Source: Oscillospiraceae bacterium
GTDB lineage: Bacteria > Bacillota > Clostridia > Oscillospirales > Oscillospiraceae
NCBI GenBank assembly: GCA_015068305.1
Contig: SVKV01000006.1
Span: forward strand, 19,506-83,505
DNA length: 64,000 nt
Direction of reading: 5' to 3'
Part shown: piece after piece, positions 53,603-61,112 of the stretch
How the letters are laid out: the number at the start of each line of letters is the position of its first letter
How positions within the stretch are numbered: position 1 is the first letter of the stretch
Notes under the pieces: generated by a model
The model's database searches: none
The model's input: only the letters and a program-made list of their open reading frames with translations
Told to the model about the DNA's origin: nothing
Translations under genes and position numbers: made by a program

Positions 53603-54793
53603 ATGAACATTCTGATTATCAACGCCGGCTCTTCTTCCCTGAAGTACCAGCTGATGGACCCCGATACCGGTGTCGTATCCGCTAAGGGCCTGTGCGAGCG
53701 CATTGGCATTGACGGTCGTCTGAACCACAATGCAAACGGCAAGAAGGTTGTCAAGGACATCCCCATGCCCACCCACTCCGAAGCTATCGCAGCTACCCTG
53801 GACATCCTGGTGGATGCCGTTGACGGCGTCATCAAGTCCACTGAGGAAATCGATGCAGTCGGCCACCGCGTCCTGCACGGCGGCATGGAGTTCTTCGATT
53901 CCTGCATCATCAATGACGAAGTCATTGCAGCCATCGAGAAGTGCATCCCCCTGGGCCCCCTGCATAACCCCGCAAACCTGATGGGCATCCGTGCCTGCCA
54001 GACTGTTATGCCCACCACTCCCCAGGTCGCTGTGTTCGATACCGCTTTCCACATGACCATGCCCCCCAAGGCTTACCGTTACGCCATCCCCACCGAGTAC
54101 TTCAAGAACGACTCCATCCGCCGCTACGGCTTCCACGGCACCTCCCACAAGTACGTTGCAAAGCGTACCGCTGAGCTGGTTGGCAAGACTGAGTTCAAGA
54201 TGGTCAACTGCCATCTGGGCAACGGTTCTTCCATGTCCGCAGTTCTCAACGGCAAGTGCCAGGATACCACCATGGGCCTGACTCCTCTGGCAGGTGTTCC
54301 CATGGGCACCCGCTCCGGCGACATCGACGCTGCTGTCGTGCAGTTCATCTGCAACAAGTATGGCATGAGCGTTGACGAGTGCCTGAACATGCTCAATAAG
54401 AAGTCCGGCGTGCTGGCCCTCAGCGGCAACGTTTCCTCCGACTTCCGTGACCTGGGCAACGGCGCTGCTGAAGGCAACGAAGAGTGCCAGCTGGCTCTGG
54501 ACAAGTTCGCTTACGAAGTTGCAAAGTACGTTGGCGCTTATGCTGCTGCTCTGAAGGGCCTGGATGTTCTGACCTTCACTGCCGGTGTCGGCGAGAACGA
54601 CGCTGCTACCCGCGCTGCCATCTGCGATTACCTGGGCTTCCTGGGTGTCAAGCTGGATCCCGAACTGAATGCTGTCCGCGGCGAGCACAAGATCTCCGCT
54701 GAAGACTCCAAGGTTCAGGTTTGGGTCGTTCCCACCAACGAAGAGCTGATGATCGCTCAGGATACCGCTGAGCTGGTCAAGGCTGCCAAGTAA
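53603..54793 (+). CDS. ackA: Acetate kinase
   Basis: 396 residues of the ASKHA fold. N-terminal ILIINAGSSSLKYQL, then VGHRVLHGGMEF, AFDTAFHMTMPPKAY-like DTAFH, FHGTSHKYVA, and the nucleotide motif TFTAGVGEND. Makes ATP from acetyl-phosphate in fermentation or activates acetate. Very biased, T/C-ending codon use together with a strong GGAGGAG site suggests high expression. The partner pta is not adjacent. Single-gene unit with strong promoter and terminator. Confidence 0.98.
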   Translation: MNILIINAGSSSLKYQLMDPDTGVVSAKGLCERIGIDGRLNHNANGKKVVKDIPMPTHSEAIAATLDILVDAVDGVIKSTEEIDAVGHRVLHGGMEFFDSCIINDEVIAAIEKCIPLGPLHNPANLMGIRACQTVMPTTPQVAVFDTAFHMTMPPKAYRYAIPTEYFKNDSIRRYGFHGTSHKYVAKRTAELVGKTEFKMVNCHLGNGSSMSAVLNGKCQDTTMGLTPLAGVPMGTRSGDIDAAVVQFICNKYGMSVDECLNMLNKKSGVLALSGNVSSDFRDLGNGAAEGNEECQLALDKFAYEVAKYVGAYAAALKGLDVLTFTAGVGENDAATRAAICDYLGFLGVKLDPELNAVRGEHKISAEDSKVQVWVVPTNEELMIAQDTAELVKAAK

Positions 54794-54808
54794 TCTGATT
54801 CAAAAGCG

Positions 54809-54839
54809 AGAGCCGCCGCGTTTTGCGGCGGCTCTTTTT
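54809..54839 (+). terminator. Terminator after ackA
   Basis: AGAGCCGCCGC (54809-54819), loop GTTTT, GCGGCGGCTCT, then TTTTC. Confidence 0.92.
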
Positions 54840-54856
54840 CAAAAGAGGTGTGCCTC

Positions 54857-55615
54857 ATGCGTCAGAAAATAGAAGACAGAATTTGGGCGTTCATAGAAGC
54901 TTACTGTGGGGAAAGAGCGCTGCCCATCATCTGGAAAAGACCTATCGTCCGTTTCGCGGATGCCAATCATCCGGGCTTTTCGCAACTGAAAGAAATTGTT
55001 GACCCGGGCCACTACCATCCCCGTGATTATCTGCCGGATGCCAAAAATGTACTCAGCTGGTTTCTGCCCTTTTTGCCGGAAGTGGGACAGAACAATCAGG
55101 AAGGGGAGCTCAGCTCACCCCAGTGGGCGGATGCCTATCTTGTGACCAATGAGATGGCTTCCTGGATCAATGAACAGCTGGTGGTGTACATCCAAAGGGA
55201 ATTGGGGTCAAATGCCGCAGAGCCTTCCGATGCCGGTATGATCGGCATGGACAATCCCCGCAGCCGCTGGTCCCAGCGCCATGTGGCATATCTTGCCGGC
55301 CACGGAACCTTCGGCCTGAACAATATGCTGATTTCCGATGCGGGATCCGTGGGACGGTACTTTTCCATTGTTACCGATTTGGATTTGGAACCCGATGCGC
55401 CGGTTACGGAAGAACGGTGCCTGGGGAAAAGGGACGGCTCCTGCGGACTGTGCATGGCCCGCTGCGAAGCCGGGGCGCTGACCGAAGCCGGATTCGACCG
55501 GTTCAAATGCCTCCGGCAGTGCCTTGTAAACATGGCCCGTTATCCCGGCGCCGATGTCTGCGGCAAATGCACGGTGGAACTGCCCTGTTCCTACAAAATT
55601 CCGGGGAAAAGATAA
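54857..55615 (+). CDS. QueG-like iron-sulfur protein (epoxyqueuosine reductase-related)
   Basis: 252 residues. The N-terminal part contains PRDYLPDAKNVLSWFLPF, RWSQRHVAYLAGHGTFGLNNMLIS and GSVGRYFSIVTD, like the cobalamin-binding domain of QueG and reductive dehalogenases. The C-terminal part has a ferredoxin-type CGLCMARCEAGAL plus further Cys (CLRQC, CGKCTVELPC). QueG is usually above 300 residues with HEAT-like repeats; those are missing, so it may be a relative with another role. Start at ATG 54857 with AGAGG 8 bases upstream, not the GTG at 54848. Confidence 0.75.
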   Translation: MRQKIEDRIWAFIEAYCGERALPIIWKRPIVRFADANHPGFSQLKEIVDPGHYHPRDYLPDAKNVLSWFLPFLPEVGQNNQEGELSSPQWADAYLVTNEMASWINEQLVVYIQRELGSNAAEPSDAGMIGMDNPRSRWSQRHVAYLAGHGTFGLNNMLISDAGSVGRYFSIVTDLDLEPDAPVTEERCLGKRDGSCGLCMARCEAGALTEAGFDRFKCLRQCLVNMARYPGADVCGKCTVELPCSYKIPGKR

Positions 55616-55631
55616 TAAGGAGTAAATGAAT

Positions 55632-56837
55632 ATGAAAACAGTAACCGAACGGTTTTTAAAATATGTGTCCTTAGATACCATGAGCGATGAGTTTTCCGAG
55701 ACCTGTCCCTCTTCTGCCAAGCAGAAGCTGCTGGGTGCGGAACTGGTGAAGGAAATGCAGGAAATGGGCATTACCGATGCCTTTATGGATGAAAACGGCT
55801 ATGTCTACGGCACCGTCCCCGGTGATCCGAACCTGCCCACCATCGGTCTCATTGCCCATATGGACACCTCTCCCGATGCCTCCGGCGCGGATATCAAGGC
55901 GAAAATCGTAGAATATACCGGCGAGGATATCTGCCTCAACGAAGAGAAGGGCATCTTCCTCCGGGAATCCGATTATCCCAGCCTCAAGCGCCACCATGGC
56001 AAGCATCTGATCGTCACCGACGGAACCACCCTGCTGGGTGCCGACGACAAGGCCGGCATCGCAGAGATCATGGCCGCTGCGGAATTTTTGATGACTGCCC
56101 GGATGAACCACGCCACGCTGAAGATCGGCTTTACTCCCGATGAGGAGATCGGTCGGGGCGCAGACCTGTTTGACATCAAGGGCTTCGGTGCGGACTATGC
56201 CTATACCGCCGACGGCGGCACCATCGGGGAACTGGAGTACGAAAACTTCAATGCGGCTTCTGCCATGGCGGTTTTCCACGGTCTCAACATCCATCCCGGC
56301 TCTGCCAAGGATAAAATGATCAACTCCCAGTACATTGCCATGGAGTACCAGTCTCTGCTGCCTGCCAATCAGAAGCCCGAGCATACCGAGGGCTACGAGG
56401 GCTTTATCCACCTGATGGATATGGCCGGCGAAGTGGAAAAGACCACCCTGCGCTGGATTATCCGGGACCATGATATGGAAAAATTCCAGGAAAAGAAGGC
56501 TGTGATGTGCGCGGCTGCGGACTTCATCAATGCCAAATACGGTGCCGGAACCATGGAGCTGACCCTTAAGGACAGCTACTTCAACATGAAAAAGCTCATC
56601 GAGCCCTGCATGCACATTGTGGAAAAGGCGAAGAACGCCATGCGTGCTGTGGGCATGGAGCCGAAGGAAGTTCCCATCCGGGGCGGCACCGACGGTGCCC
56701 GGCTGTCCTACGAAGGACTTCCTTGCCCCAATCTGTGCACCGGCGGTGAAAACTACCACGGCAGATTTGAGTATATCCCGGTGGAGGATATGGAGCTGTG
56801 CGTGAAGATGCTCATTGAGATCCTCACAACTGCATAA
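55632..56837 (+). CDS. pepT: Peptidase T (tripeptide aminopeptidase)
   Basis: Cytosolic M20B dizinc peptidase that removes the N-terminal residue from tripeptides, 401 residues. Metal and catalytic residues are in IGLIAHMDTSPDASG (His, Asp), LGADDKAG (bridging Asp), FTPDEEIGRG (Glu pair) and the PIRGGTDGARLS block with the substrate-binding Arg; the dimerisation lid contains GLNIHPGSAKDKM. The ATG at 55626 is only 3 bases from AAGGAG, the ATG at 55632 is 9 bases, so the latter is preferred. It follows the QueG-like gene by 16 bases and is probably co-transcribed. Confidence 0.95.
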   Translation: MKTVTERFLKYVSLDTMSDEFSETCPSSAKQKLLGAELVKEMQEMGITDAFMDENGYVYGTVPGDPNLPTIGLIAHMDTSPDASGADIKAKIVEYTGEDICLNEEKGIFLRESDYPSLKRHHGKHLIVTDGTTLLGADDKAGIAEIMAAAEFLMTARMNHATLKIGFTPDEEIGRGADLFDIKGFGADYAYTADGGTIGELEYENFNAASAMAVFHGLNIHPGSAKDKMINSQYIAMEYQSLLPANQKPEHTEGYEGFIHLMDMAGEVEKTTLRWIIRDHDMEKFQEKKAVMCAAADFINAKYGAGTMELTLKDSYFNMKKLIEPCMHIVEKAKNAMRAVGMEPKEVPIRGGTDGARLSYEGLPCPNLCTGGENYHGRFEYIPVEDMELCVKMLIEILTTA

Positions 56838-56841
56838 AAAG

Positions 56842-56872
56842 AAACCCGGAAGGTAAAACCTTCCGGGTTTTA
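56842..56872. terminator. Shared terminator between pepT and the Cys-rich small gene
   Basis: AAACCCGGAAGG (56842-56853), loop TAAAA, CCTTCCGGGTTT, with T-rich flanks on both strands, suited to two converging genes. Confidence 0.82.
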
Positions 56873-56883
56873 ATCAGCGATGA

Positions 56884-57234
56884 TTACTCAGCGAAATCGG
56901 CCTCGTCAGCTACGGGCTCGCCCTCTTCGACGACAACTTCTTCCACAGCCTCTTCGGCAGGAGCTTCTTCGGCGGGAGCTTCTTCAGCAGGTGCTTCCTC
57001 GGCGGGAGCCTCTTCGCAGGTGCATTCGCACTTGCACTCGCATTCGCCTTCTTCGCACTTGCACTCGCATTCGCACTCGGCGCAGTCATCCACATTGCAC
57101 TTGCAGGGGCACTTGGCCAGCAGTTCCTTGGCCCAGGCAACGATCTTGTCGCCGTAGGTGGCAATGAGATAAACGGCACCGGCAACGGCGGCCAGAGCAG
57201 TCAGAATCTTAGCAACAGTCTTAAAGGTGTTCAT
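56884..57234 (-). CDS. Membrane-anchored, cysteine-rich repeat protein
   Basis: 116 residues, not a known family. One N-terminal membrane helix (about residues 5-28, TVAKILTALAAVAGAVYLIA), an amphipathic stretch, then 13 Cys within about 33 residues arranged mostly as CxC (CPCKC, CAECECEC, CECKCECTC), then a tail of PAEEA repeats and acidic residues. CxC clusters often bind soft metals or Fe-S-type ligands. A GGAGG at 57245-57249 fits the ATG at 57234 (10 bases) better than the one at 57243. Own promoter; convergent with pepT. Confidence 0.7.
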   Translation of the reverse strand: MNTFKTVAKILTALAAVAGAVYLIATYGDKIVAWAKELLAKCPCKCNVDDCAECECECKCEEGECECKCECTCEEAPAEEAPAEEAPAEEAPAEEAVEEVVVEEGEPVADEADFAE

Positions 57235-57272
57235 ATCAGTCATTCCTCCGGTTTCAAAATATATCCACATTC

Positions 57273-57301
57273 AGTATAACCAAAGAACGGGAAAAAAGCA
57301 A
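57273..57301 (-). promoter_or_regulatory. Promoter of the cysteine-rich small gene
   Basis: On the minus strand TTGCTT (57296-57301), 17-base spacer, TATACT (57273-57278). Confidence 0.68.
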
Positions 57302-57329
57302 TAAGAAAATACACAGAAAAGCGCGAAAA

Positions 57330-58130
57330 TCAGACATAACCGTACATTCCGCGGATGCTGACTTCTCCGGAATTGACGGTTTCGAGGGAACCGTTGTCCA
57401 GCCGGACGATCAGTGCACCCGCTTCGTCGATATCCCGGGCAATTCCGTGGCGCACCGAGCCGTCGGCGGTGACAATGCTCACGGGCCTTCCCAGGGTGAT
57501 GCAGTCTTTCCGGTATTGGGCGATCAGGGCATCCCTGCCGGTGAGCAGCGTCTGATCCATGCGCCAGAGTGCATCCGTCATGGCGGCTGCTACCCCGGAC
57601 CGGTCGATTTCGGTTCCCAGAACACTGTGCAGGGAGCCGGCGATGCCGCGGATTTCCTCGGGGAAATCCGATTCTCTCTGACAGCAGTTCAGACCGATGC
57701 CGATGATGGCATAATCCACACCGCCGCCGGGGGCGAGGCCCAGTTCCGTGAGAATTCCGGCAAGCTTCCGGCTGCCGCAGACCAGGTCGTTGGTCCATTT
57801 GATGCCGGGGCGGATGCCGCAGGCTGTTTCCACAGCGTCGCACATGGCAACTGCGGCGGCACAGGTCAGATGCATCAGTTCTGTGGCCGCACAGTGGGGC
57901 CGCAGGATAACACTCAGATAGATGCCGGTACCGGCGGGGGAGTGAAAACTCCTGCCCCGGCGGCCCCGGCCGCCTGTCTGATGGTCCGCAATCAGTACCG
58001 TGCCGTGGGGTGCACCCCGGGAGGCCAGTTCCTTGGCCCGGGTATTGGTGGAGTCTATGGTTTCAAACCACAGAAGAGAATCCTGCCAGGGGCAGGATTC
58101 TTTCATATTTTTGATAATCAGATCTTTCAT
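57330..58130 (-). CDS. birA: Biotin-protein ligase (BirA, catalytic type without HTH)
   Basis: 266 residues. It activates biotin with ATP and transfers it to carrier proteins. Catalytic blocks are TIDSTNTRAKELA, the biotinyl-AMP loop GGRGRRGRSFHSP, GIKWTNDLVCGSRKLAGIL and IIGIGLNCC. The N-terminal winged helix of the repressor form is absent, so it is a group I ligase that does not regulate. Starts 3 bases after the preceding E2-like gene and is therefore in its operon. Confidence 0.93.
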   Translation of the reverse strand: MKDLIIKNMKESCPWQDSLLWFETIDSTNTRAKELASRGAPHGTVLIADHQTGGRGRRGRSFHSPAGTGIYLSVILRPHCAATELMHLTCAAAVAMCDAVETACGIRPGIKWTNDLVCGSRKLAGILTELGLAPGGGVDYAIIGIGLNCCQRESDFPEEIRGIAGSLHSVLGTEIDRSGVAAAMTDALWRMDQTLLTGRDALIAQYRKDCITLGRPVSIVTADGSVRHGIARDIDEAGALIVRLDNGSLETVNSGEVSIRGMYGYV

Positions 58131-58133
58131 AAA

Positions 58134-59555
58134 TCAGGGAATATCCTGGGCAATTACTTCGGGGGGGGTGTCCAGCAGTTCGGGATGACGCATCAGGGTT
58201 CGGTAATACTTAAAGAAGGTGGCATAGTAGTAGCCGTCCACAATACGCTCGTCCAGTACGAATTTGACATCGATGTACTTCTTCTGAACAACGCTGCCGT
58301 CCTCCTGGACTTCGTAGGCCTTGCGCTTCATGCCGAAAGCACCGAATACGGGAAGATTGCCGAAATCATACAGATGATGGTAGATGGGCCGGATGCCCAG
58401 GCTGCCCATGGAGGTAAAGAACAAGCTTCCGTGGAAGGGGCTCAGCTCCACCAGGAACTTGGGAAGCAGGCCGAAATAGTCCAGCAGCTTCAGCAGCCAA
58501 ACGGTAAACTTCAGAACCACGCTGGGGATCAGATTTAAGTATCCGATCAGATTGTCCAGGCTGGAATCCAGTTCCTGGGTGGCTTTGACGCTCTCCACAG
58601 CGGCATTGAGCTTGTGGTAAACATCTACGGCGGTATCGGCAGGGGTCAGATGGACCTTGATGGAAGTATCGGGGGAATCCACGGTCATTTCCTTCTTGAC
58701 CACCATGCAGTACTGGATGTCGTTGCCTCGGGAGTAGACCTTCTGGCCGGAGATAAACCGGTTCAGCTGGGGATACTTGGCGACACCACGGACATAGGCT
58801 GCCAGCAGCACATGGGTGATGCCGAAGTCAGTCAGACCCTCCCGGCGCTTCTGGCGGATGTAGCGGTCCACATGGGTGATCTCAAAGGACTCCTCAAAGA
58901 GATTGGAGCAGGTATTCCGCTCCACCTGGAAGTAGGAGGTGATCTGAGCCATGGGGGGCAGGGTGCGGACCCGGCGGCCGTCATTGCGGTCACCCCAGGT
59001 GGGGTGATACTCCCCGTCATTGTGGATGCGCAGGGCAAAAATCAGCACAAACACACCCAGCAGCACCAAAAAGTCTGCCAGGGCGGGCAGCAGGGCGGAG
59101 AAATTCCGCTGCAGCAGCGGCTCCCGATAAAAATACAGCAAAAACGCGACAGGGGACAGCACCACGGGAACCAGAAGGAAAACGCCGTGCTTGCGGTTTC
59201 CGGCGGTAATGTCCGTATAGAGGGTGGCAAAGAAGATCAGAGCAATCCAGAACAGCCAGACCATCATCCGGCCTTCTATGTTTTTGCTGATCCACAGACC
59301 GGAATAAATGGCCATGAGCCACACCGGAATTGCGGTCTTGTAGAACATCTCCTTGCCGTTAAAGAGGGCGATGAGCATATACAGCAGGGTTGCCGCAACC
59401 GGCAGAACGATTTGACTCCACACGTACAGCGAGTCCCCGGACCCTTTCACACCGGGAAACGCAATGCGGGCCACCACCGAGCAAACCATGCAAAGGGCCA
59501 TCACCCAGGTCAGCGCGCTTTTGCGGCTGACGTAAAAATGAACTCTTCTTTCCAT
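58134..59555 (-). CDS. Membrane protein with C-terminal, catalytically altered E2 acyltransferase-like domain
   Basis: 473 residues. The first 180 hold about six predicted membrane helices. From about 200 on, the sequence resembles the catalytic domain of 2-oxoacid dehydrogenase E2/chloramphenicol acetyltransferase (for example FEITHVDRYIRQKRREG, ITHVLLAAYVRGVAKYPQLN, GLLPKFLVELSPFHGSLFFTSMGSLGI, then VKFVLDERIVDG). The active-site motif of E2 is DHRxxDG; here it reads DERIVDG, with Glu in place of the catalytic His. No lipoyl domain is present. Gene pair with birA. Function unknown, possibly a structural or regulatory relative. Confidence 0.75.
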   Translation of the reverse strand: MERRVHFYVSRKSALTWVMALCMVCSVVARIAFPGVKGSGDSLYVWSQIVLPVAATLLYMLIALFNGKEMFYKTAIPVWLMAIYSGLWISKNIEGRMMVWLFWIALIFFATLYTDITAGNRKHGVFLLVPVVLSPVAFLLYFYREPLLQRNFSALLPALADFLVLLGVFVLIFALRIHNDGEYHPTWGDRNDGRRVRTLPPMAQITSYFQVERNTCSNLFEESFEITHVDRYIRQKRREGLTDFGITHVLLAAYVRGVAKYPQLNRFISGQKVYSRGNDIQYCMVVKKEMTVDSPDTSIKVHLTPADTAVDVYHKLNAAVESVKATQELDSSLDNLIGYLNLIPSVVLKFTVWLLKLLDYFGLLPKFLVELSPFHGSLFFTSMGSLGIRPIYHHLYDFGNLPVFGAFGMKRKAYEVQEDGSVVQKKYIDVKFVLDERIVDGYYYATFFKYYRTLMRHPELLDTPPEVIAQDIP

Positions 59556-59564
59556 AGCAATGCA

Positions 59565-59593
59565 ATTATATCAGATGTGTCGAATTTTGACAA
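59565..59593 (-). promoter_or_regulatory. Promoter of the E2-like/birA operon
   Basis: On the minus strand TTGTCA (59588-59593), 17-base spacer, TATAAT (59565-59570), with the start codon only 9 bases downstream of the -10, so the message is likely leaderless or nearly so. No ribosome binding site precedes the ATG. Confidence 0.7.
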
Positions 59594-59614
59594 TATTTGT
59601 TTTGAAGATACATG

Positions 59615-59643
59615 AAAAAAAGGCGGCATTTGCCGCCTTTTTT
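59615..59643 (-). terminator. Terminator after the homocysteine methyltransferase gene
   Basis: GGCGGC and GCCGCC (59622-59637) with an ATTT loop; on the minus strand it is followed by a run of seven T. Confidence 0.88.
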
Positions 59644-59648
59644 GATCT

Positions 59649-60518
59649 TTAAAGTACCGATTTCAGCGCTGCAATGTGTTCAGGACCGGTACCGCAGCAG
59701 CCGCCCAGGACAGAAGCGCCGTTGCTGCGGCAATCTTTGACGATCTGCGCAAATTCCTCCGGAGACTGAGGATAGACGGGAATGCCGTCGGAGCCGATTA
59801 CCGGGACACCTGCGTTGGGCTTACAGATCAGAGGGCCTCTGACGTACCGGCGGAGCTTGCTGACCAGGTAGGGGGTCATCATATCGGCAGCCACGCAGTT
59901 AAAGCCCACCGCAGCGGCACCGGCTTCCTCCAGCTCCCGCAGAACAGGTCCTGCATCCCGGCCGGAGAACAGAGATCCGTCGGGCTGCATGGTGAAGCTG
60001 TACATGGCACAGGTTGCACCCTCCAGTTCTGCTGCCGTAAGAATCGCCTCTGCCTCCTGGGGGTACATCAGCGTTTCCGCAACCAGAAGATCCGCGCCGC
60101 CCTCCAGAAGGCCCCGGATCTGGCAGCTGTAGTTTTCCACCAACAGGTCAAAATTTGCTTCATCCCAGCTGTCGCAGAAGGTTGCCAGAGTGGTCAGATC
60201 GCCGGCAATCAGACTGCCCGGAGCAGCAGAACGGCTCAATGCCACCAGCTGGGCGTTGATGGCTTCGCACTGGCGGTGCAGATTCACGCGCTCCAGGGCC
60301 AGAGGCTGGGCCTGGAAGGTGGGGGCATAGATGATGTTGGAACCGCTTTGCGCATAGGCGCGCTGGAGCTTGACCAGCGCCTCCGGATTGTTCAGCACCC
60401 ATTCTTCTGTGCAGCAGCCCTTGGGCATGCCCATTTTCTGCAGATTGGAGCCGGTGGCGCCGTCCAGAAGGAGCGGACCGTTGGCAAGTAATGCCTGGAA
60501 TTCTTCTCTTGTGAGCAT
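59649..60518 (-). CDS. Homocysteine S-methyltransferase family protein
   Basis: 289 residues, the zinc-dependent TIM barrel also found at the N-terminus of MetH. LLLDGATGSNLQKMGMP is the start motif. The zinc ligands are the Cys of VGFNC and the pair in GGCCGTGPEHI at the end. It transfers a methyl group to homocysteine from S-methylmethionine, betaine or a methyl-corrinoid; the donor cannot be told. The frame is open to 60557, but GGGAGGT (60525-60531) fits the ATG at 60518. It lies 22 bases after the acetyltransferase gene. Confidence 0.9.
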   Translation of the reverse strand: MLTREEFQALLANGPLLLDGATGSNLQKMGMPKGCCTEEWVLNNPEALVKLQRAYAQSGSNIIYAPTFQAQPLALERVNLHRQCEAINAQLVALSRSAAPGSLIAGDLTTLATFCDSWDEANFDLLVENYSCQIRGLLEGGADLLVAETLMYPQEAEAILTAAELEGATCAMYSFTMQPDGSLFSGRDAGPVLRELEEAGAAAVGFNCVAADMMTPYLVSKLRRYVRGPLICKPNAGVPVIGSDGIPVYPQSPEEFAQIVKDCRSNGASVLGGCCGTGPEHIAALKSVL

Positions 60519-60540
60519 ATGGTTACCTCCCTGGGAAGTG

Positions 60541-60984
60541 TTATAGTTTCTTAACAAAGCAGATAATCCGGTTTGCTTCGGAAAAGCCGACGTTCAGATG
60601 AAAACCCAGACTGTCGGTGTTGTCCAGTTCGCAGTCGCTGGCAAATTCCGGGCAACCCCGGTCTTTGGCCCATTTTTCGCATTCAGAAAGCAGCAGCCTG
60701 GCGCAGCCCATGCCGCGGTATTCAGGCCGCACATAGATCCCCTCCAGATATCCCACAGGACTGGAGGAAGTGCCCTCCACATAGTCATGCCGCAGGCCGC
60801 ACTGGGCAAAACCGACGGGAGCATCATCCGAAACTGCAAGGAACAGCCCCCGCTCCGGATTGGGAAGCATGCTGTGAAATTCGGCAATCAGTTCTTCTTT
60901 GGTGCAGCTGTGCCAGATGCAGCCGGCCATTTCGGCCAGCGCAGGCACACTGGCCTCCGTTGCTTTCAAAACCGCAAAGTGCAT
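60541..60984 (-). CDS. GNAT acetyltransferase of the aminoglycoside 6'-N-acetyltransferase (AAC(6')-I) type
   Basis: 147 residues. The stretch GFAQCGLRHDYVEGTSSSPVG, followed by YLEGIYVRPEYRGMGCARLLL with the acetyl-CoA loop, then GCPEFASDCELDNTDS and GFHLNVGFSEANRI, follows the AAC(6')-Iy/Ii-like pattern almost block by block. That family acetylates aminoglycosides, although distant members act on other amines. AAAGGAAG is 8 bases from the ATG at 60984; the frame is open to 61053. Co-transcribed with the homocysteine methyltransferase gene. Confidence 0.85.
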   Translation of the reverse strand: MHFAVLKATEASVPALAEMAGCIWHSCTKEELIAEFHSMLPNPERGLFLAVSDDAPVGFAQCGLRHDYVEGTSSSPVGYLEGIYVRPEYRGMGCARLLLSECEKWAKDRGCPEFASDCELDNTDSLGFHLNVGFSEANRIICFVKKL

Positions 60985-61017
60985 ATACAGAACTTCCTTT
61001 GAAAAACAATTTCTCTC

Positions 61018-61046
61018 ATTATAGTGCAGATTCTCAAATAATGCAA
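61018..61046 (-). promoter_or_regulatory. Promoter of the acetyltransferase-methyltransferase operon
   Basis: On the minus strand TTGCAT (61041-61046), 17-base spacer, TATAAT (61018-61023). Its -35 is 6 bases from the -35 of the divergent promoter. Confidence 0.75.
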
Positions 61047-61052
61047 CAACCA

Positions 61053-61081
61053 TTGACGCATGGATAAACTTTTGGTAAAAT
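61053..61081 (+). promoter_or_regulatory. Promoter of the M29 aminopeptidase gene
   Basis: TTGACG (61053-61058), 17-base spacer, TAAAAT (61076-61081); back to back with the acetyltransferase promoter. Confidence 0.7.
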
Positions 61082-61112
61082 GGTGAAGATTTCAGAAAAA
61101 GGAGTTACTGAC

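Noticed and set aside
57016..57075. Short repeated units suggesting a CRISPR or satellite array in the 56.9-57.1 kb region
   Set aside because: The repeats are in frame within a protein gene (PAEEA and CxC codons), vary between copies and have no spacers.
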